A DNA stretch of 64,000 nucleotides, taken from Desulfobacter sp. GTDB lineage: Bacteria > Desulfobacterota > Desulfobacteria > Desulfobacterales > Desulfobacteraceae. The stretch covers positions 4,212,001 to 4,276,000 of the forward strand of contig CP054837.1 of the NCBI GenBank assembly GCA_028768525.1, in the 5' to 3' direction. The notes beneath the pieces are model-generated. The model did not search any database, had not been told where the DNA came from, and worked only from the letters and a program-made list of their open reading frames with translations. Made by a program: the position numbers and the translations under genes. This document shows, in pieces, positions 24,408-34,047 of the stretch (position 1 is its first letter; the number at the start of each line of letters is the position of its first letter).

Positions 24408-26232
24408 TCACAGGAGAGGCAGCTCCACCTGGTAGACACCTTCCTGGAGAAAGGCTTTGAGTTGGGGCACTGCCTTCCGGAAAACCCGCATCATGCCGAT
24501 ATTTGAAAAGAGGACATCTGCAGTAAAGGTTTCAATCCCCCTTTCCCTTCCCAGTTTTATCAGCATCTCCAGGAGGTGGGTGGCGATTCCCCGGTTGTTG
24601 AATTCTTCATCCACAATAAAGGCGACCTCGGCGTCCGGCCCGAATGCCCCCTTCAGATACCGGCCTTCGGCAATGATCCGGCCGTGCCCCGGTTCACCCA
24701 CAAGGCCGACCACGGACATGATCCGGGTCCAGTCTATATTTACATACTCCTGCATTTTTGAATGGGGCATGGTCCTGATGGGAGCAAAATACCGGTAATA
24801 GATGGCCTCGTTGGAAAACCGGTAGAAAAGCCGGCACATCTGTTCCTCGTCTGAAGGCCGGATGGCCCGGAACCTTACCGTTGTATCCTGTTTAAAAACC
24901 CGGGTTTCGTCGATATGGTCCGGGTAGAGACGGATGCTCTCCGATAAAAAGATCTGATCCGGGTAGAGGATTTTTTTCTTTTTGGCCTTTTCAACCAGCA
25001 CCTGCCGGTCATCGGGGTGGGCGATTTCAATCAGGGCCTGGGCCCTTTCCCTCACCGAAAGGCCTTTGAGAATGGCAGTCCCGAATTCTGTGACCACCAT
25101 GTCAATGGATTCCCCGAACCCCAACTGCGGGCTGTGGTTGGCCATGGTGACCTGGATATTGGGCTCATTCTTCAGGTTCCGGCTGGGAAGGCCGATAATG
25201 GTCCGCCCCCCCCGGGAAACTTCCGCACCGATAAAAAAATCAATCAGTTCCATGGGGCCTGATGCCACATTCCCCTGCCCCTTGTTTAAAGCGACGTTGC
25301 CTGACAGGTCTACCTTCCGGGCTGGAATCACAGAAACGACCCCGGGGTTGCTCCCAATATTTGCCGGATCAAAAACCCGTTCCACAGCCTGGAATTCCAC
25401 CACCGGATTCCGGTCCAGTGGGGGTGCCAAAGGCATAGGAGGCAATGGATTTCCCCTTGAAAAAGGCTTTGAACCGGTTGGTCACGGCCCCGGATTCCAC
25501 CAGTTCCATCAGTGCATCGGTAAAGATCGGAGAATGAATACCTAGGTCTTTTTTCCCTTTCAATTGTCTGGAAAGGGCTTCAAACAGCGGGCCGATGGAA
25601 AATGCGATGCAGCTTTTGTCCGGTATCAGGGCGGCAATGCGTGTGGCAACCTGATCAAAAGGGGGAGAAATTGTCCAGGGATTAAAATAAACCGGGTCAT
25701 GGTGGGACCGGACCAGATAGTCGAAATCCGATACGTGGACAAAGGTATCCCCGGATGTCCAGGGGATTTTTTCATTGATTTCACCAACGGCAAACGCCGC
25801 CTTTTCCATGGCGATCCGGGCCACATCCAGGGATACGCCCAGGCTGCAATATCCGGCGGCGTCCGGCGGTGTGACCTGTACAAAAGCGGCATCAACCCCG
25901 ATCCGCCCGGACTCAAAAAGGCGGGGCAGGCGGACAAAGCGGTGGGGGATCAGGTCGACCAGTCCGGCAGTGATGGCCCTGTCCACCACTTCTCCCGGGT
26001 AAAAGGTTTTCAGCCGGTATTTCTGGGCGTCAAGGGCCTGGAAGGAAATATCCCGGCTGAAACTGACCAGCTGGATCAGCTGCAGATCGGCCAGGTTCCG
26101 GAGGGTGGAATCCATTAGGTGGTGAACCAGGGTCCGGGGTTCGGATACGCCGGTCCCCAGGAAAACCCGCATCCCGGGTTGGATTTTCCGAATCACTTTC
26201 CTGGGGGTGACGATTTTTTCTTCCCAGTCCAT
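24408..26232 (-). pseudogene. Acetyl-CoA hydrolase/CoA-transferase-GNAT fusion, frameshifted
   Basis: The first frame (from ATG 26232) encodes the CoA-transferase N-domain (GMRVFLGTGVSEP, AGYCSLGVSLD, DLGIHSPIFTDALMELVESG). The second continues with its C-domain (DRNPVVEFQAVERVFDP, SNPGVVSVIPA, GAEVSRGGRTIIGLPS) and a complete GNAT acetyltransferase (VRFRAIRPSDEE, DPDAEVAFIVDEEF-like core, NNRGIATHLLEMLI). The break is at a five-G run near 25420-25424: removing one base gives GTPLDRNP. Family members usually have about five more residues there, so a 14-base deletion also fits. The position where many CoA-transferases carry the catalytic Glu (HSE/HTE) reads HSP, so transferase activity is doubtful, although this may be normal for the GNAT-fused subgroup. 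Confidence 0.8.
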
Positions 26233-26279
26233 GGTTATTCCTGAATTTAAGTTTAACTGCTTGAAAAGACATGGTAATA

Positions 26280-26291
26280 ACTGATATCAGT
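26280..26291. promoter_or_regulatory. 12-bp palindrome in the divergent region
   Basis: ACTGATATCAGT, perfect, between the divergent CoA-transferase fusion and the small membrane protein gene. Possible operator; nothing ties it to a named regulator. Confidence 0.35.
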
Positions 26292-26308
26292 ATAATCCCC
26301 CCATCATC

Positions 26309-26379
26309 TGAATACAATGATATAATTTTATCCTCCACCGGCGAAAAAACTTGCGCCGGAACCGGGGGCATTGTATTCA
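26309..26379. promoter_or_regulatory. Nested inverted repeats before the symporter-kinase operon
   Basis: Outer arms TGAATACAATG (26309-26319) and CATTGTATTCA (26369-26379) are perfect over 11 bp. Inside lies a second perfect stem CCGGCG (26338-26343) / CGCCGG (26354-26359). The element ends 41 bp before the first gene of the operon. It could fold as a leader RNA, act as a loop-forming operator pair, or be a short mobile palindrome. Confidence 0.5.
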
Positions 26380-26420
26380 AAAATAAGCCCTGCCGTTAAA
26401 TTTAATGGAGGAAAGATACC

Positions 26421-26663
26421 ATGCTTGACAACAAGCACGTCACCGGGCGGTATGTGGGACTTTTCCTGGTCGGCTGTTTCCTGTTTTCCTTTCCGGTTCT
26501 CACCATATTTAACCGGCCCTCGTCTGTCTTCGGGGTGCCCCTGCTTTTCTTATACCTGTTTACGGCCTGGACCGGATTGATTTTTCTGACCATGCTCTGC
26601 ACCCGGCGGCACCGCCGCCGTTCAGGCCGGAAGGATGATACGGCCGGAATTTTAGACGGATAG
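26421..26663 (+). CDS. Small two-helix membrane protein preceding the symporter-kinase
   Basis: 80 aa with two hydrophobic segments (YVGLFLVGCFLFSFPVL; LLFLYLFTAWTGLIFLTML) and a basic tail (CTRRHRRRSGRK). RBS AATGGAGG. It ends 9 bp before the symporter-kinase start. Short two-helix proteins often precede solute-symporter genes and CbrA-like kinases and may be a subunit or assembly factor; a named family is not certain. Confidence 0.8.
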   Translation: MLDNKHVTGRYVGLFLVGCFLFSFPVLTIFNRPSSVFGVPLLFLYLFTAWTGLIFLTMLCTRRHRRRSGRKDDTAGILDG

Positions 26664-26672
26664 GACGGCCCC

Positions 26673-29486
26673 ATGTTGGAACAAAGGATCATTCTGCCTG
26701 TTTCCTTCGGGTATATGGGCCTGCTGTTTGCCATCGCCTTTTGGGGAGACAAGCGGGCCGAAGCCGGGAAGAGCATCATCAGCAACCCGTATATCTATGC
26801 CCTCTCCCTAGCCGTCTACTGCACGGCATGGACTTTTTACGGCAGCGTGGGCGCAGCCGGCCGGGCCGGAATCACCGGTTTTCTTGCCATTTATCTGGGG
26901 CCCACCCTCACCATGGTGCTGGGGTGGCCGGTGCTCCGGAAGATTATCCGGATTTCCAAGGTCAACCGCATTACCTCCATTGCTGATTTTATCGGTTCCC
27001 GGTACGGTAAAAGCGCGATCATTGCCGGCGCTGTTACCATTATTGCCGTGCTGGGAATCGTTCCCTATATGTCGGTCCAGATCAAGGCCATTTCCACCTC
27101 CTTTCAACTGATCAGCCATTCCCCCGATGTCTTCATGTTCCAGGGACACACCCGTCTGCCGGCGTTCAGGGACACCTCTTTTTTCGTGGCCCTTCTTCTG
27201 GCCCTGTTTGCCGTAGTCTTCGGCACCCGCCACCTGGAAGCCACGGAACGGCATGAAGGCCTGGTGGCTGCCATTGCCTTTGAATCCGTTGTCAAACTGT
27301 TGGCCATTCTGTCAGTCGGGCTGTTCATCACCTACGGCCTTTATAATGGATTTTCGGATCTGTTTTCCCAGACGGGCCGGCACCGGCTCATCGCCCCCCT
27401 GTTTGTCATGAAGGTGGATGCGGCAACCTTTACCGGATGGACCAGTTCCCTGTACCTTGCCATGATGGCCGTGTTCCTGCTGCCACGGCAGTTCCAGGTG
27501 ATTGTGGTGGAAAACGTTGACGAGACCCATTTGAAAAAAGCGGTATGGCTGTTTCCCCTTTATCTGCTCCTCATTAATCTTTTTGTACTTCCCATTGCTT
27601 TTGGGAGCATGCATTTCTTTCTGTCCCAATGCCAGGAGGATGCCTTCTGCAGCCAGAGCCTTTCCGGGGCCTTCTCCGGTATCCTGTCATTTGCCGGGGG
27701 AGAGGTGGATGCAGACTATTTTGCCCTGGCCCTGCTCATGGCTGAAAAACAACCGGGGCTGGCTTTGTTCGCCTTTATCGGAGGCATGTCCGCCGCAACG
27801 GGCATGGTGATTGTGGAAACCATCGCCCTGTCCACCATGGTCTGCAACGACCTGGTAATGCCCATCCTGCTGCGGCTCTCCTTTTTAAAGCTGGACCAGA
27901 AACGAGACCTGAGCCGCCTTCTGCTCATCATCCGCCGGATCAGCATTCTGGGCATCGTTCTTCTGGGATACCTTTATTTTCATTATGTGGTGGAATACTA
28001 CTCCCTGGTTTCCATTGGAATGATTTCCTTTGCCGCGGTGGCCCAGTTTGCGCCGGCCTTGCTGGGCGGGATTTTCTGGAAAGGAGCCACCCGTTCCGGC
28101 GCCCTCTGCGGGCTGCTGGCCGGTTTTCTAATCTGGGGGTATACCCTGGTGCTGCCCTCCCTGGCCCAGGCCGGTTTTCTATCCGGCGGCCTGCTGTCCC
28201 GGGGGGCCTTTGACATCGCATTGCTCAGGCCCCACCATCTTCTGGGGCTTGAGACCGCATCTTTGGGGTTTAACCAGTACACCCATGCGGTATTTTGGAG
28301 CATGGCCTTAAATATCGGCCTCTTCGTGGGCATATCCCTGTTCTCGGGGCAGAGCGAAACCGAACGAAAACAGGCCACCCTGTTCGTGGACGTTTTCAAG
28401 CATGCGGTCCGTTCCGAAAAATCTTCCTTTTGGCGTGCCACGGCATCGGTGATCGATTTGCGCCGGCTGCTGGAACGGTTTCTCGGAGAAGAACGCACCC
28501 ATGAGGCACTGCTCCGATATGCCCGGGACCACCACCTGAACCTGGCAAGGGACAGGGTGGCGGACGCAGGCCTGGTCAGCTACGTGGAAAAGCTATTGGC
28601 CGGCGCCATCGGATCTGCCTCGGCCCTGGGCATGGTGCGGTCCGTTGTGGAGGAGGAGCCGCTGAGCATGGATGAGATCATGCATATCCTGGATGAAACC
28701 CAGCAGATCATCACCTACAGCCGGGAACTGGAAACGGCCACCAGAGATCTTGCCGCAGCCAATGACCGCCTCAAGGAACTGGACCGGCTCAAAAACGAAT
28801 TCATCTCCACCGTATCCCATGAATTGCGCACCCCGCTTACCTCGGTACGTGCCCTGGCCGAAATTATCCGTGACAACCCGGATCTGGACAGGGAGAGGCA
28901 TTACCGGTTTGTGGACATCATCATCAAGGAGAGCGAACGGTTGTCCCGGCTCATCAATAACGTGCTGGATTTCCAGAAAATCGAATCCGGCCGTATTGAG
29001 TGGCAGATGAGGCCCCTGGATTTCAGGGCGGTGATACAGGATGCCCTGATGTCCACCGGTCAGTTGATCAAGGAGAAAAATATCCGTCTCATCCAGGAAC
29101 TGCCGCCTGAGCCGGCCATGATTTCAGGGGACAGGGACCGTCTCATACAGGTCATGGTCAACCTCACCTCCAATGCCGTTAAATTCTGCCCCCGTGACAA
29201 GGGCGAAATCCGCATCTGTATGGCCGGCGAGATAACAAAAATTGGAAAAAGGCAGATCAAGGTAGGGGTTCAGGACAACGGCATCGGTATCAGTCCCCGG
29301 GACCAGGACATCATTTTCCAGGAGTTCCGGCAGGTGATTTCAGACGGTGACGGCCGGCCAAGCGGTTCAGGCATCGGCCTGACCATTACCCGGCATATTG
29401 TCCTGGCCCACGGCGGCCAGATCTGGGTTGAGAGTGAAGAGGGAAGGGGGGCGGCTTTCTTTTTTACCCTGCCTTTGATAAAATAG
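26673..29486 (+). CDS. CbrA-like sodium/solute symporter-histidine kinase
   Basis: 937 aa. The N-terminal two thirds is a sodium:solute symporter domain of about 13 helices (SLAVYCTAWTFYGSVGAAGR, TSIADFIGSRYG). A connector of ~150 residues follows, then a dimerisation helix with His716 in FISTVSHELRTPLTSVRA and an HATPase domain (NLTSNAVKFCP, DNGIGISPRD, SGIGLTITRHIV). This is the CbrA/STAC architecture, in which a transporter body senses or takes up a substrate such as histidine or acetate and controls a kinase. The response regulator is the next gene. Given the surroundings an amino acid is a plausible signal. Confidence 0.93.
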   Translation: MLEQRIILPVSFGYMGLLFAIAFWGDKRAEAGKSIISNPYIYALSLAVYCTAWTFYGSVGAAGRAGITGFLAIYLGPTLTMVLGWPVLRKIIRISKVNRITSIADFIGSRYGKSAIIAGAVTIIAVLGIVPYMSVQIKAISTSFQLISHSPDVFMFQGHTRLPAFRDTSFFVALLLALFAVVFGTRHLEATERHEGLVAAIAFESVVKLLAILSVGLFITYGLYNGFSDLFSQTGRHRLIAPLFVMKVDAATFTGWTSSLYLAMMAVFLLPRQFQVIVVENVDETHLKKAVWLFPLYLLLINLFVLPIAFGSMHFFLSQCQEDAFCSQSLSGAFSGILSFAGGEVDADYFALALLMAEKQPGLALFAFIGGMSAATGMVIVETIALSTMVCNDLVMPILLRLSFLKLDQKRDLSRLLLIIRRISILGIVLLGYLYFHYVVEYYSLVSIGMISFAAVAQFAPALLGGIFWKGATRSGALCGLLAGFLIWGYTLVLPSLAQAGFLSGGLLSRGAFDIALLRPHHLLGLETASLGFNQYTHAVFWSMALNIGLFVGISLFSGQSETERKQATLFVDVFKHAVRSEKSSFWRATASVIDLRRLLERFLGEERTHEALLRYARDHHLNLARDRVADAGLVSYVEKLLAGAIGSASALGMVRSVVEEEPLSMDEIMHILDETQQIITYSRELETATRDLAAANDRLKELDRLKNEFISTVSHELRTPLTSVRALAEIIRDNPDLDRERHYRFVDIIIKESERLSRLINNVLDFQKIESGRIEWQMRPLDFRAVIQDALMSTGQLIKEKNIRLIQELPPEPAMISGDRDRLIQVMVNLTSNAVKFCPRDKGEIRICMAGEITKIGKRQIKVGVQDNGIGISPRDQDIIFQEFRQVISDGDGRPSGSGIGLTITRHIVLAHGGQIWVESEEGRGAAFFFTLPLIK

Positions 29487-29516
29487 GTGAAACCGATTCA
29501 ATACAGGGGGGGGCGC

Positions 29517-29885
29517 ATGAAGAAAAAAATCCTGATTGTCGACGATGAACCCAATATTATCGTCCCCCTTGAATTTCTGATGACCCAGAACGACTATGCG
29601 GTCAGGACCGCCCAGACCGGTGAAACTGCCCTGGAAATCATCGCCAGCTGGCATCCGGATCTCATCCTCCTGGATATCATGCTTCCCGGCCAGGACGGGT
29701 TTGAAGTCTGCCAGAAAATCAGGGCACAGACCCGATTCCACCACATGAAGATCATCTTTTTATCTGCCATGGCCCGGTCCATTGATGTCGAAAAAGGCCT
29801 GGGGCTGTCTGCGGACGATTACATCACCAAACCCTTTGCCACAGAGCATGTGGTCCGCAGGGTCAAAGAACTGCTGGGAGATTAG
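29517..29885 (+). CDS. Single-domain response regulator
   Basis: 122 aa, receiver only: ILIVDDEPN, the acceptor Asp53 in LILLDIMLPGQDG and the Lys in YITKPFA. I chose the ATG at 29517 (MKKKILIVDDE), whose RBS lies inside an eight-G run (29506-29513); slippage there would change RBS spacing but not the protein. It follows the symporter-kinase by 30 bp, so it is the likely phosphate acceptor, passing the signal by protein contact because it has no output domain. Confidence 0.92.
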   Translation: MKKKILIVDDEPNIIVPLEFLMTQNDYAVRTAQTGETALEIIASWHPDLILLDIMLPGQDGFEVCQKIRAQTRFHHMKIIFLSAMARSIDVEKGLGLSADDYITKPFATEHVVRRVKELLGD

Positions 29886-29893
29886 GCCGGTGG

Positions 29894-32107
29894 TTATCCC
29901 ATCTGCTGGTCTGTGGCCCCGATTAAGTCAACCCTGAGCCTGTCCTGGGCCGATTTAACCCTTTTGAGTACCTGTTTGAGCATCTGCCGTTCCATGGGCG
30001 TCAGGTGGCGGGGATTGACATAGTTGTGGGCCGTTGTGTTTTCCACCAGGATATGCTGGATCTGTGCCCTGAACCGAAGCTGGATCAGCAGGCTGTAGGC
30101 CTGGTCCAGTTCATTATAGGCCTGCCGGGACAGCACCCGGTTTTCATACATGCGAAAGAGCCGGTCCAGGGTGGAGGTCTCTGGAATTCCGTATTTCAGC
30201 GAATAGATCCGTGCGAAATCCACAATGGGTGTTCCTGCCATTTTGAGATCGATGCATTTTTTATGGGGACCGTTTTTTTCCACATGGAACCGGCCGAGCA
30301 GGCCCAGGGGCGGCTTGAAATAGACGGCGTTTTCCGCAAGGTTCCTGAAAAAGCCGGTCCACCCGGACAGCTGTTCAAGGAGATGGGCGGCCAGGCTGTC
30401 CACCAGGACCCTGTCGCCAAAGGCAAACCGGAGGTCAAAAAAGATGCTGGTGTGGAGCAGGTCTTCCGGGGACGGGGCACGGATCCAGTCGGAAAAATAG
30501 GATTTCCATACAGACAGGGGCTGGCACCATTTGGGATTTTTGGCCATGATACCGCCCCGGCAGAAATCATATCCTGCCCTGTCCAGCCAGGTGCAGACCT
30601 TTTCTCCAAGGGCCAGGAAATAGGCGGTATCCTTTTCACTGCCGCTGTGGATAATGGCATTATCCTGGTCCGTCTTTAATGTCTGTTCTTTCCGTCCTTC
30701 GCTTCCCAGTGTGATAAAGGCAAAGGGGGCCGGGGCCGGGCCCAGCGCCTCTAGGGCAAAGGTGAGCAGTTTGCCGAGGATGGCGTCGGAAAACGCGGTG
30801 ATCAGCCAGGTAATGGTTCTCACCGTTGTCCCGCTTGAAAGCATATTGTGGATCATCCTCGGCAGCTGACTGTGTTTTCCCATGATTTCTTCCACCCCCC
30901 GGGCCTGGTTGATTTCCCGTATCAGGGCGGTATAGGCCAATTCGGTCATCAGCCGGTTATCCAGTGCCATGGCCTGGTCCGAGTGGTGGAATAATTCCAG
31001 GTCCCTGATCTGAGGGCGGCTTTCCGGAAGCATGGTTGGCGGTTCAAGTGTCGCTGCCCCCCGGGCATCGTCCAGGGGGATGAAAATTCTTATAAAGGGG
31101 GGATCGTTTTCCCCGGCCGGATATGCCCAGACCGCACACTGGTGCCGGTCAAGGACCTCTTTCAGGCAAATCCCGGCGGCCCCCTTGTCAGTGATATTCC
31201 GGGATTCCCAGCGGTGGAGCCGGTCCGGGGAAATCCCCGCTCCCTGCCAGGCCAGGTCCAGGTACAGGATCTCGTTTTTAAGGCGGGAAGATATGGAAAA
31301 CTGATCAACCCCGGTTTCGGTTCTCAATTGATCCAGCAAAAACAGGAGGCTGGCGATAAAGGTATAGGCCTCTGCTTTAATCCCGGCCGGTGCCCTGGCG
31401 GGGGTTACCTGGCAGACGATGCCGAGCCGTTCATGGGATCGCCGGGATAGGGTCCGCATCAAATCGTTTATCTGCAGTGGTTTCAGGGCCTTTTTCCCAT
31501 GAAGCAAGCGGCCGTATTCCTGTGATACCTGTTCCAGAATATCGCTGAGAATCAAGGACTCGGAATAAATAATGTCGATGAACTGCTGCCGCCTCTCTTC
31601 GTCCATGGCCGGATATCCTTTCATGGCCTCGACTGCGGCCCGGATGCTGGCCATGGGGGACCTGGCATTTTTCGACAGGGTGGTCAGCAGGCGTTCCACC
31701 CGTTTTTCCGCCTGGGCCTGCTGGGTAATATCCGTCAGGATGATGACAAATCCGCCGAACATGCCGGTGCCGGTGAGGATCGGTACGACCCGGGTCTGCA
31801 GGACCCGATCTTTTTTTTGCAGGATGAACCCCGAGATGGGCCGGGACATTCCCCTGCCAAGCCGTTCTTTAATGTCGTTCAGGGCATGTTCGACCAGGCC
31901 CTTGTCAATAAAGGAGGCCACCGGCCGTCCCACCATTGCCACCGGCTCATCCGTCTCTGCCTGTCCGGGCGCAAGAAAGGCCTGGGACTGCAGATCGTGG
32001 ACAAGGCAGATGCCTTTGGGGTCGCACATGAGGATGGCTTCCGGCAAGATGGAGATAAAAGATGCCAGAATCTGTTTTTCGTCAGGAATGTGGTGGTCTG
32101 TCGTCAT
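29894..32107 (-). CDS. PAS-pseudokinase-DUF294 nucleotidyltransferase-like signalling protein
   Basis: 737 aa. PAS domain (residues 10-130), then a dimerisation-helix region in which the usual SHELRTP reads SKNARSP, so the phospho-acceptor His is absent, and an eroded ATPase region (to about 350). The second half is a DUF294-type putative nucleotidyltransferase (FITLGSEGRKEQTLKTDQDN near 466, the GSEGR/DxD metal motif) and its DUF294 C-terminal helical domain (LSRQAYNELDQAYSLLIQLR). DUF294 proteins resemble GlnD-type nucleotidyltransferases and often sit beside symporter-kinases. It converges with the CbrA-like pair, 8 bp apart. A role in modifying a partner protein by nucleotidylation is inference. 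Confidence 0.85.
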   Translation of the reverse strand: MTTDHHIPDEKQILASFISILPEAILMCDPKGICLVHDLQSQAFLAPGQAETDEPVAMVGRPVASFIDKGLVEHALNDIKERLGRGMSRPISGFILQKKDRVLQTRVVPILTGTGMFGGFVIILTDITQQAQAEKRVERLLTTLSKNARSPMASIRAAVEAMKGYPAMDEERRQQFIDIIYSESLILSDILEQVSQEYGRLLHGKKALKPLQINDLMRTLSRRSHERLGIVCQVTPARAPAGIKAEAYTFIASLLFLLDQLRTETGVDQFSISSRLKNEILYLDLAWQGAGISPDRLHRWESRNITDKGAAGICLKEVLDRHQCAVWAYPAGENDPPFIRIFIPLDDARGAATLEPPTMLPESRPQIRDLELFHHSDQAMALDNRLMTELAYTALIREINQARGVEEIMGKHSQLPRMIHNMLSSGTTVRTITWLITAFSDAILGKLLTFALEALGPAPAPFAFITLGSEGRKEQTLKTDQDNAIIHSGSEKDTAYFLALGEKVCTWLDRAGYDFCRGGIMAKNPKWCQPLSVWKSYFSDWIRAPSPEDLLHTSIFFDLRFAFGDRVLVDSLAAHLLEQLSGWTGFFRNLAENAVYFKPPLGLLGRFHVEKNGPHKKCIDLKMAGTPIVDFARIYSLKYGIPETSTLDRLFRMYENRVLSRQAYNELDQAYSLLIQLRFRAQIQHILVENTTAHNYVNPRHLTPMERQMLKQVLKRVKSAQDRLRVDLIGATDQQMG

Positions 32108-32213
32108 GGGTGCTTTCCTGAAAAATTAGAAAAAACCCCTGCTGCTATTCTATCTTTCTGGCACTGGATGTCAAGCACTGCTGGCCGGGAAGGCCGGCGC
32201 CCGCCCCTGGGGG

Positions 32214-33995
32214 TCAGCGGGGGGCGGTATTCATGGCTTCCAGCTTCCTGTAAAGGGTTCTCAGGCTGATGCCGAGTTTTTCAGCGGCTTTCTTTTTTCC
32301 GGTGACATCATGGCCGTACCGGTCAAGGCACTCCTGGATGACCCTGGCCTGGGCCGTGGCTGCCCGGCTTCGGATGTCGTCCGTGTCTTCTTCCGGACCC
32401 GGTCCGGTGCTTCCCTTGGTGTTAATACGGGTTAAGAATTTTTCGGGAAAATCTTCAGGGGTGATGGTGTCGGTCCGGGCCATGTTGACGCTGTATTCGA
32501 TAATGTTCTGCAGTTCCCGGACATTGCCGGGCCAGGTGTGGGCTTGGAACAGGGCCAGCGCTTTGGGACTGACGGTTTTTACCATGCGTCCCGCCCTGGC
32601 ATTGGCCGTATTGATGAAGGCGGTGCAGAGCTGCGGTATATCATCTTTCCGTCCCGCCAGGGGGGGGAGGTCCATGGGGATGACATTGAGCCGGTAATAA
32701 AGGTCCGCCCGGAATTTTTTTTCTTTTACCATCTTTTCCAGGTCCTGGTTGGTGGCGGCGATCACCCGGACATCCACCGGGATGAAGGCCACCCCGCCCA
32801 CCCGCTGGAAGGCCTGGTCCTGGAGTACGTTGAGCAGCTTGGCCTGGAGATGCAGGGGCATTTCCCCGATTTCGTCCAGGAAGAGGGTGCCCCGGTGGGC
32901 CAGCTCGAACCGGCCGGGCTTTCCCCCCTTGCGTGCCCCGGTAAACGCCCCTTCCTCATACCCGAACAATTCGCTTTCAAATAAGGTGTCCGGGATGCTG
33001 GTGCAGTTCACCGGCACAAAGGGATGGTTTTTCCTGGGGCCGGAATGGTGGAGGGCCTGGGCGAGCAGCCCTTTGCCCGTGCCGGTTTCCCCGGTGATTA
33101 ATATGGTGGAGGATGATCCGCTGAGCCGGGAGGCGGTCTTTTTGAGACGGGCCATCTCCGGGGTGCTGCCCAGGATGTCTTTTATCCGGGGGCGGGCCGG
33201 GGACTCTGTCCGGGGGCCCTCTTTTTCCGGTTCGCCCAGGCTGCCGGCAGGGCCGGAGAGGGTGAGCACGGCCCCGGTAAAGGCCTCCCGGGAATGGACG
33301 GGGCGGGCAGACAGGAATTTTTCACTGCCGTTGATGGTCACCCTTGCGGTTTTCACCGGGCTGCCTTCAAGAATTTTGTTCACCAGGGGCTCGGGCAGGA
33401 TGTGGAAGGCGGACCGGGTGCACAAATCGCAGAAGGCAAATAGTTTGAGGGCGGCGGTATTGCCACGGGTGACCATGCCCCGGGTATCCATGGTGAGCAT
33501 GGCATCGCCGGACATATCCATGAGGGAGGTGAGCATCTCTTCGGATTCGGAATAGGCACGGGCATTATCCCGGTCTGATACCAAATCGGCGATCCAGTCG
33601 GAAAAAAGTTTGAGTGCGTCCACATAGGTTTGGGTCTCCCGGGTGATTTTGTCATGGCCGTTCCGGGTGAATGAGGTCAGGGCCATGACACCCAGGGGGC
33701 CGGCATCGGTTCCGAACCGCTTGAGAATTTCGATTTTAGCCGGGCAGTTGCCGATGAACCGGCAGCCGCTGCAGGCTGCCATGTGGCCGGGTTTGTTCAC
33801 CACCACATTGCCGTTTGCCAGCACCTCCTGGATGGAGGGGGCGTGGACCCGCTGCCCCTTCTGCCTGAAATATTCTTCGGTCGCCGCCAGCAGACGGCTG
33901 TCCCGGTCAAATATGGCCACATCCACATTCAGCATGGACTGTATCATGGCGGGAATTTTTTTCAGGTCTTCTTTGTGGGCGTGGATGTTGACCAT
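32214..33995 (-). CDS. Sigma-54 activator with Cys-motif sensor, PAS, AAA+ and Fis HTH
   Basis: 593 aa. The N-terminal domain has Cys75-x2-Cys78-x5-Cys84 (CSGCRFIGNC), the same spacing as the frameshifted activator at 21.5 kb, and shares the pattern DxxIFDxxxRxxAxT with it. A PAS domain follows (about 175-260), then AAA+ with GETGTGKG, GYEEGAFTGA and FLDEIGEMP, and a Fis-type HTH (AAEKLGISLRTLYRKLEAM). RBS AAAGGAGAGG. It is divergent from glycine decarboxylase, which has a sigma-54-like promoter, so it is the probable activator. The three Cys could bind a metal, an Fe-S cluster or a thiol signal. Confidence 0.92.
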   Translation of the reverse strand: MVNIHAHKEDLKKIPAMIQSMLNVDVAIFDRDSRLLAATEEYFRQKGQRVHAPSIQEVLANGNVVVNKPGHMAACSGCRFIGNCPAKIEILKRFGTDAGPLGVMALTSFTRNGHDKITRETQTYVDALKLFSDWIADLVSDRDNARAYSESEEMLTSLMDMSGDAMLTMDTRGMVTRGNTAALKLFAFCDLCTRSAFHILPEPLVNKILEGSPVKTARVTINGSEKFLSARPVHSREAFTGAVLTLSGPAGSLGEPEKEGPRTESPARPRIKDILGSTPEMARLKKTASRLSGSSSTILITGETGTGKGLLAQALHHSGPRKNHPFVPVNCTSIPDTLFESELFGYEEGAFTGARKGGKPGRFELAHRGTLFLDEIGEMPLHLQAKLLNVLQDQAFQRVGGVAFIPVDVRVIAATNQDLEKMVKEKKFRADLYYRLNVIPMDLPPLAGRKDDIPQLCTAFINTANARAGRMVKTVSPKALALFQAHTWPGNVRELQNIIEYSVNMARTDTITPEDFPEKFLTRINTKGSTGPGPEEDTDDIRSRAATAQARVIQECLDRYGHDVTGKKKAAEKLGISLRTLYRKLEAMNTAPR

Positions 33996-34047
33996 GGCCT
34001 CTCCTTTGGTGTGGGTTGCTGGCCAGACATCCTACGGGCTTTGCGCA

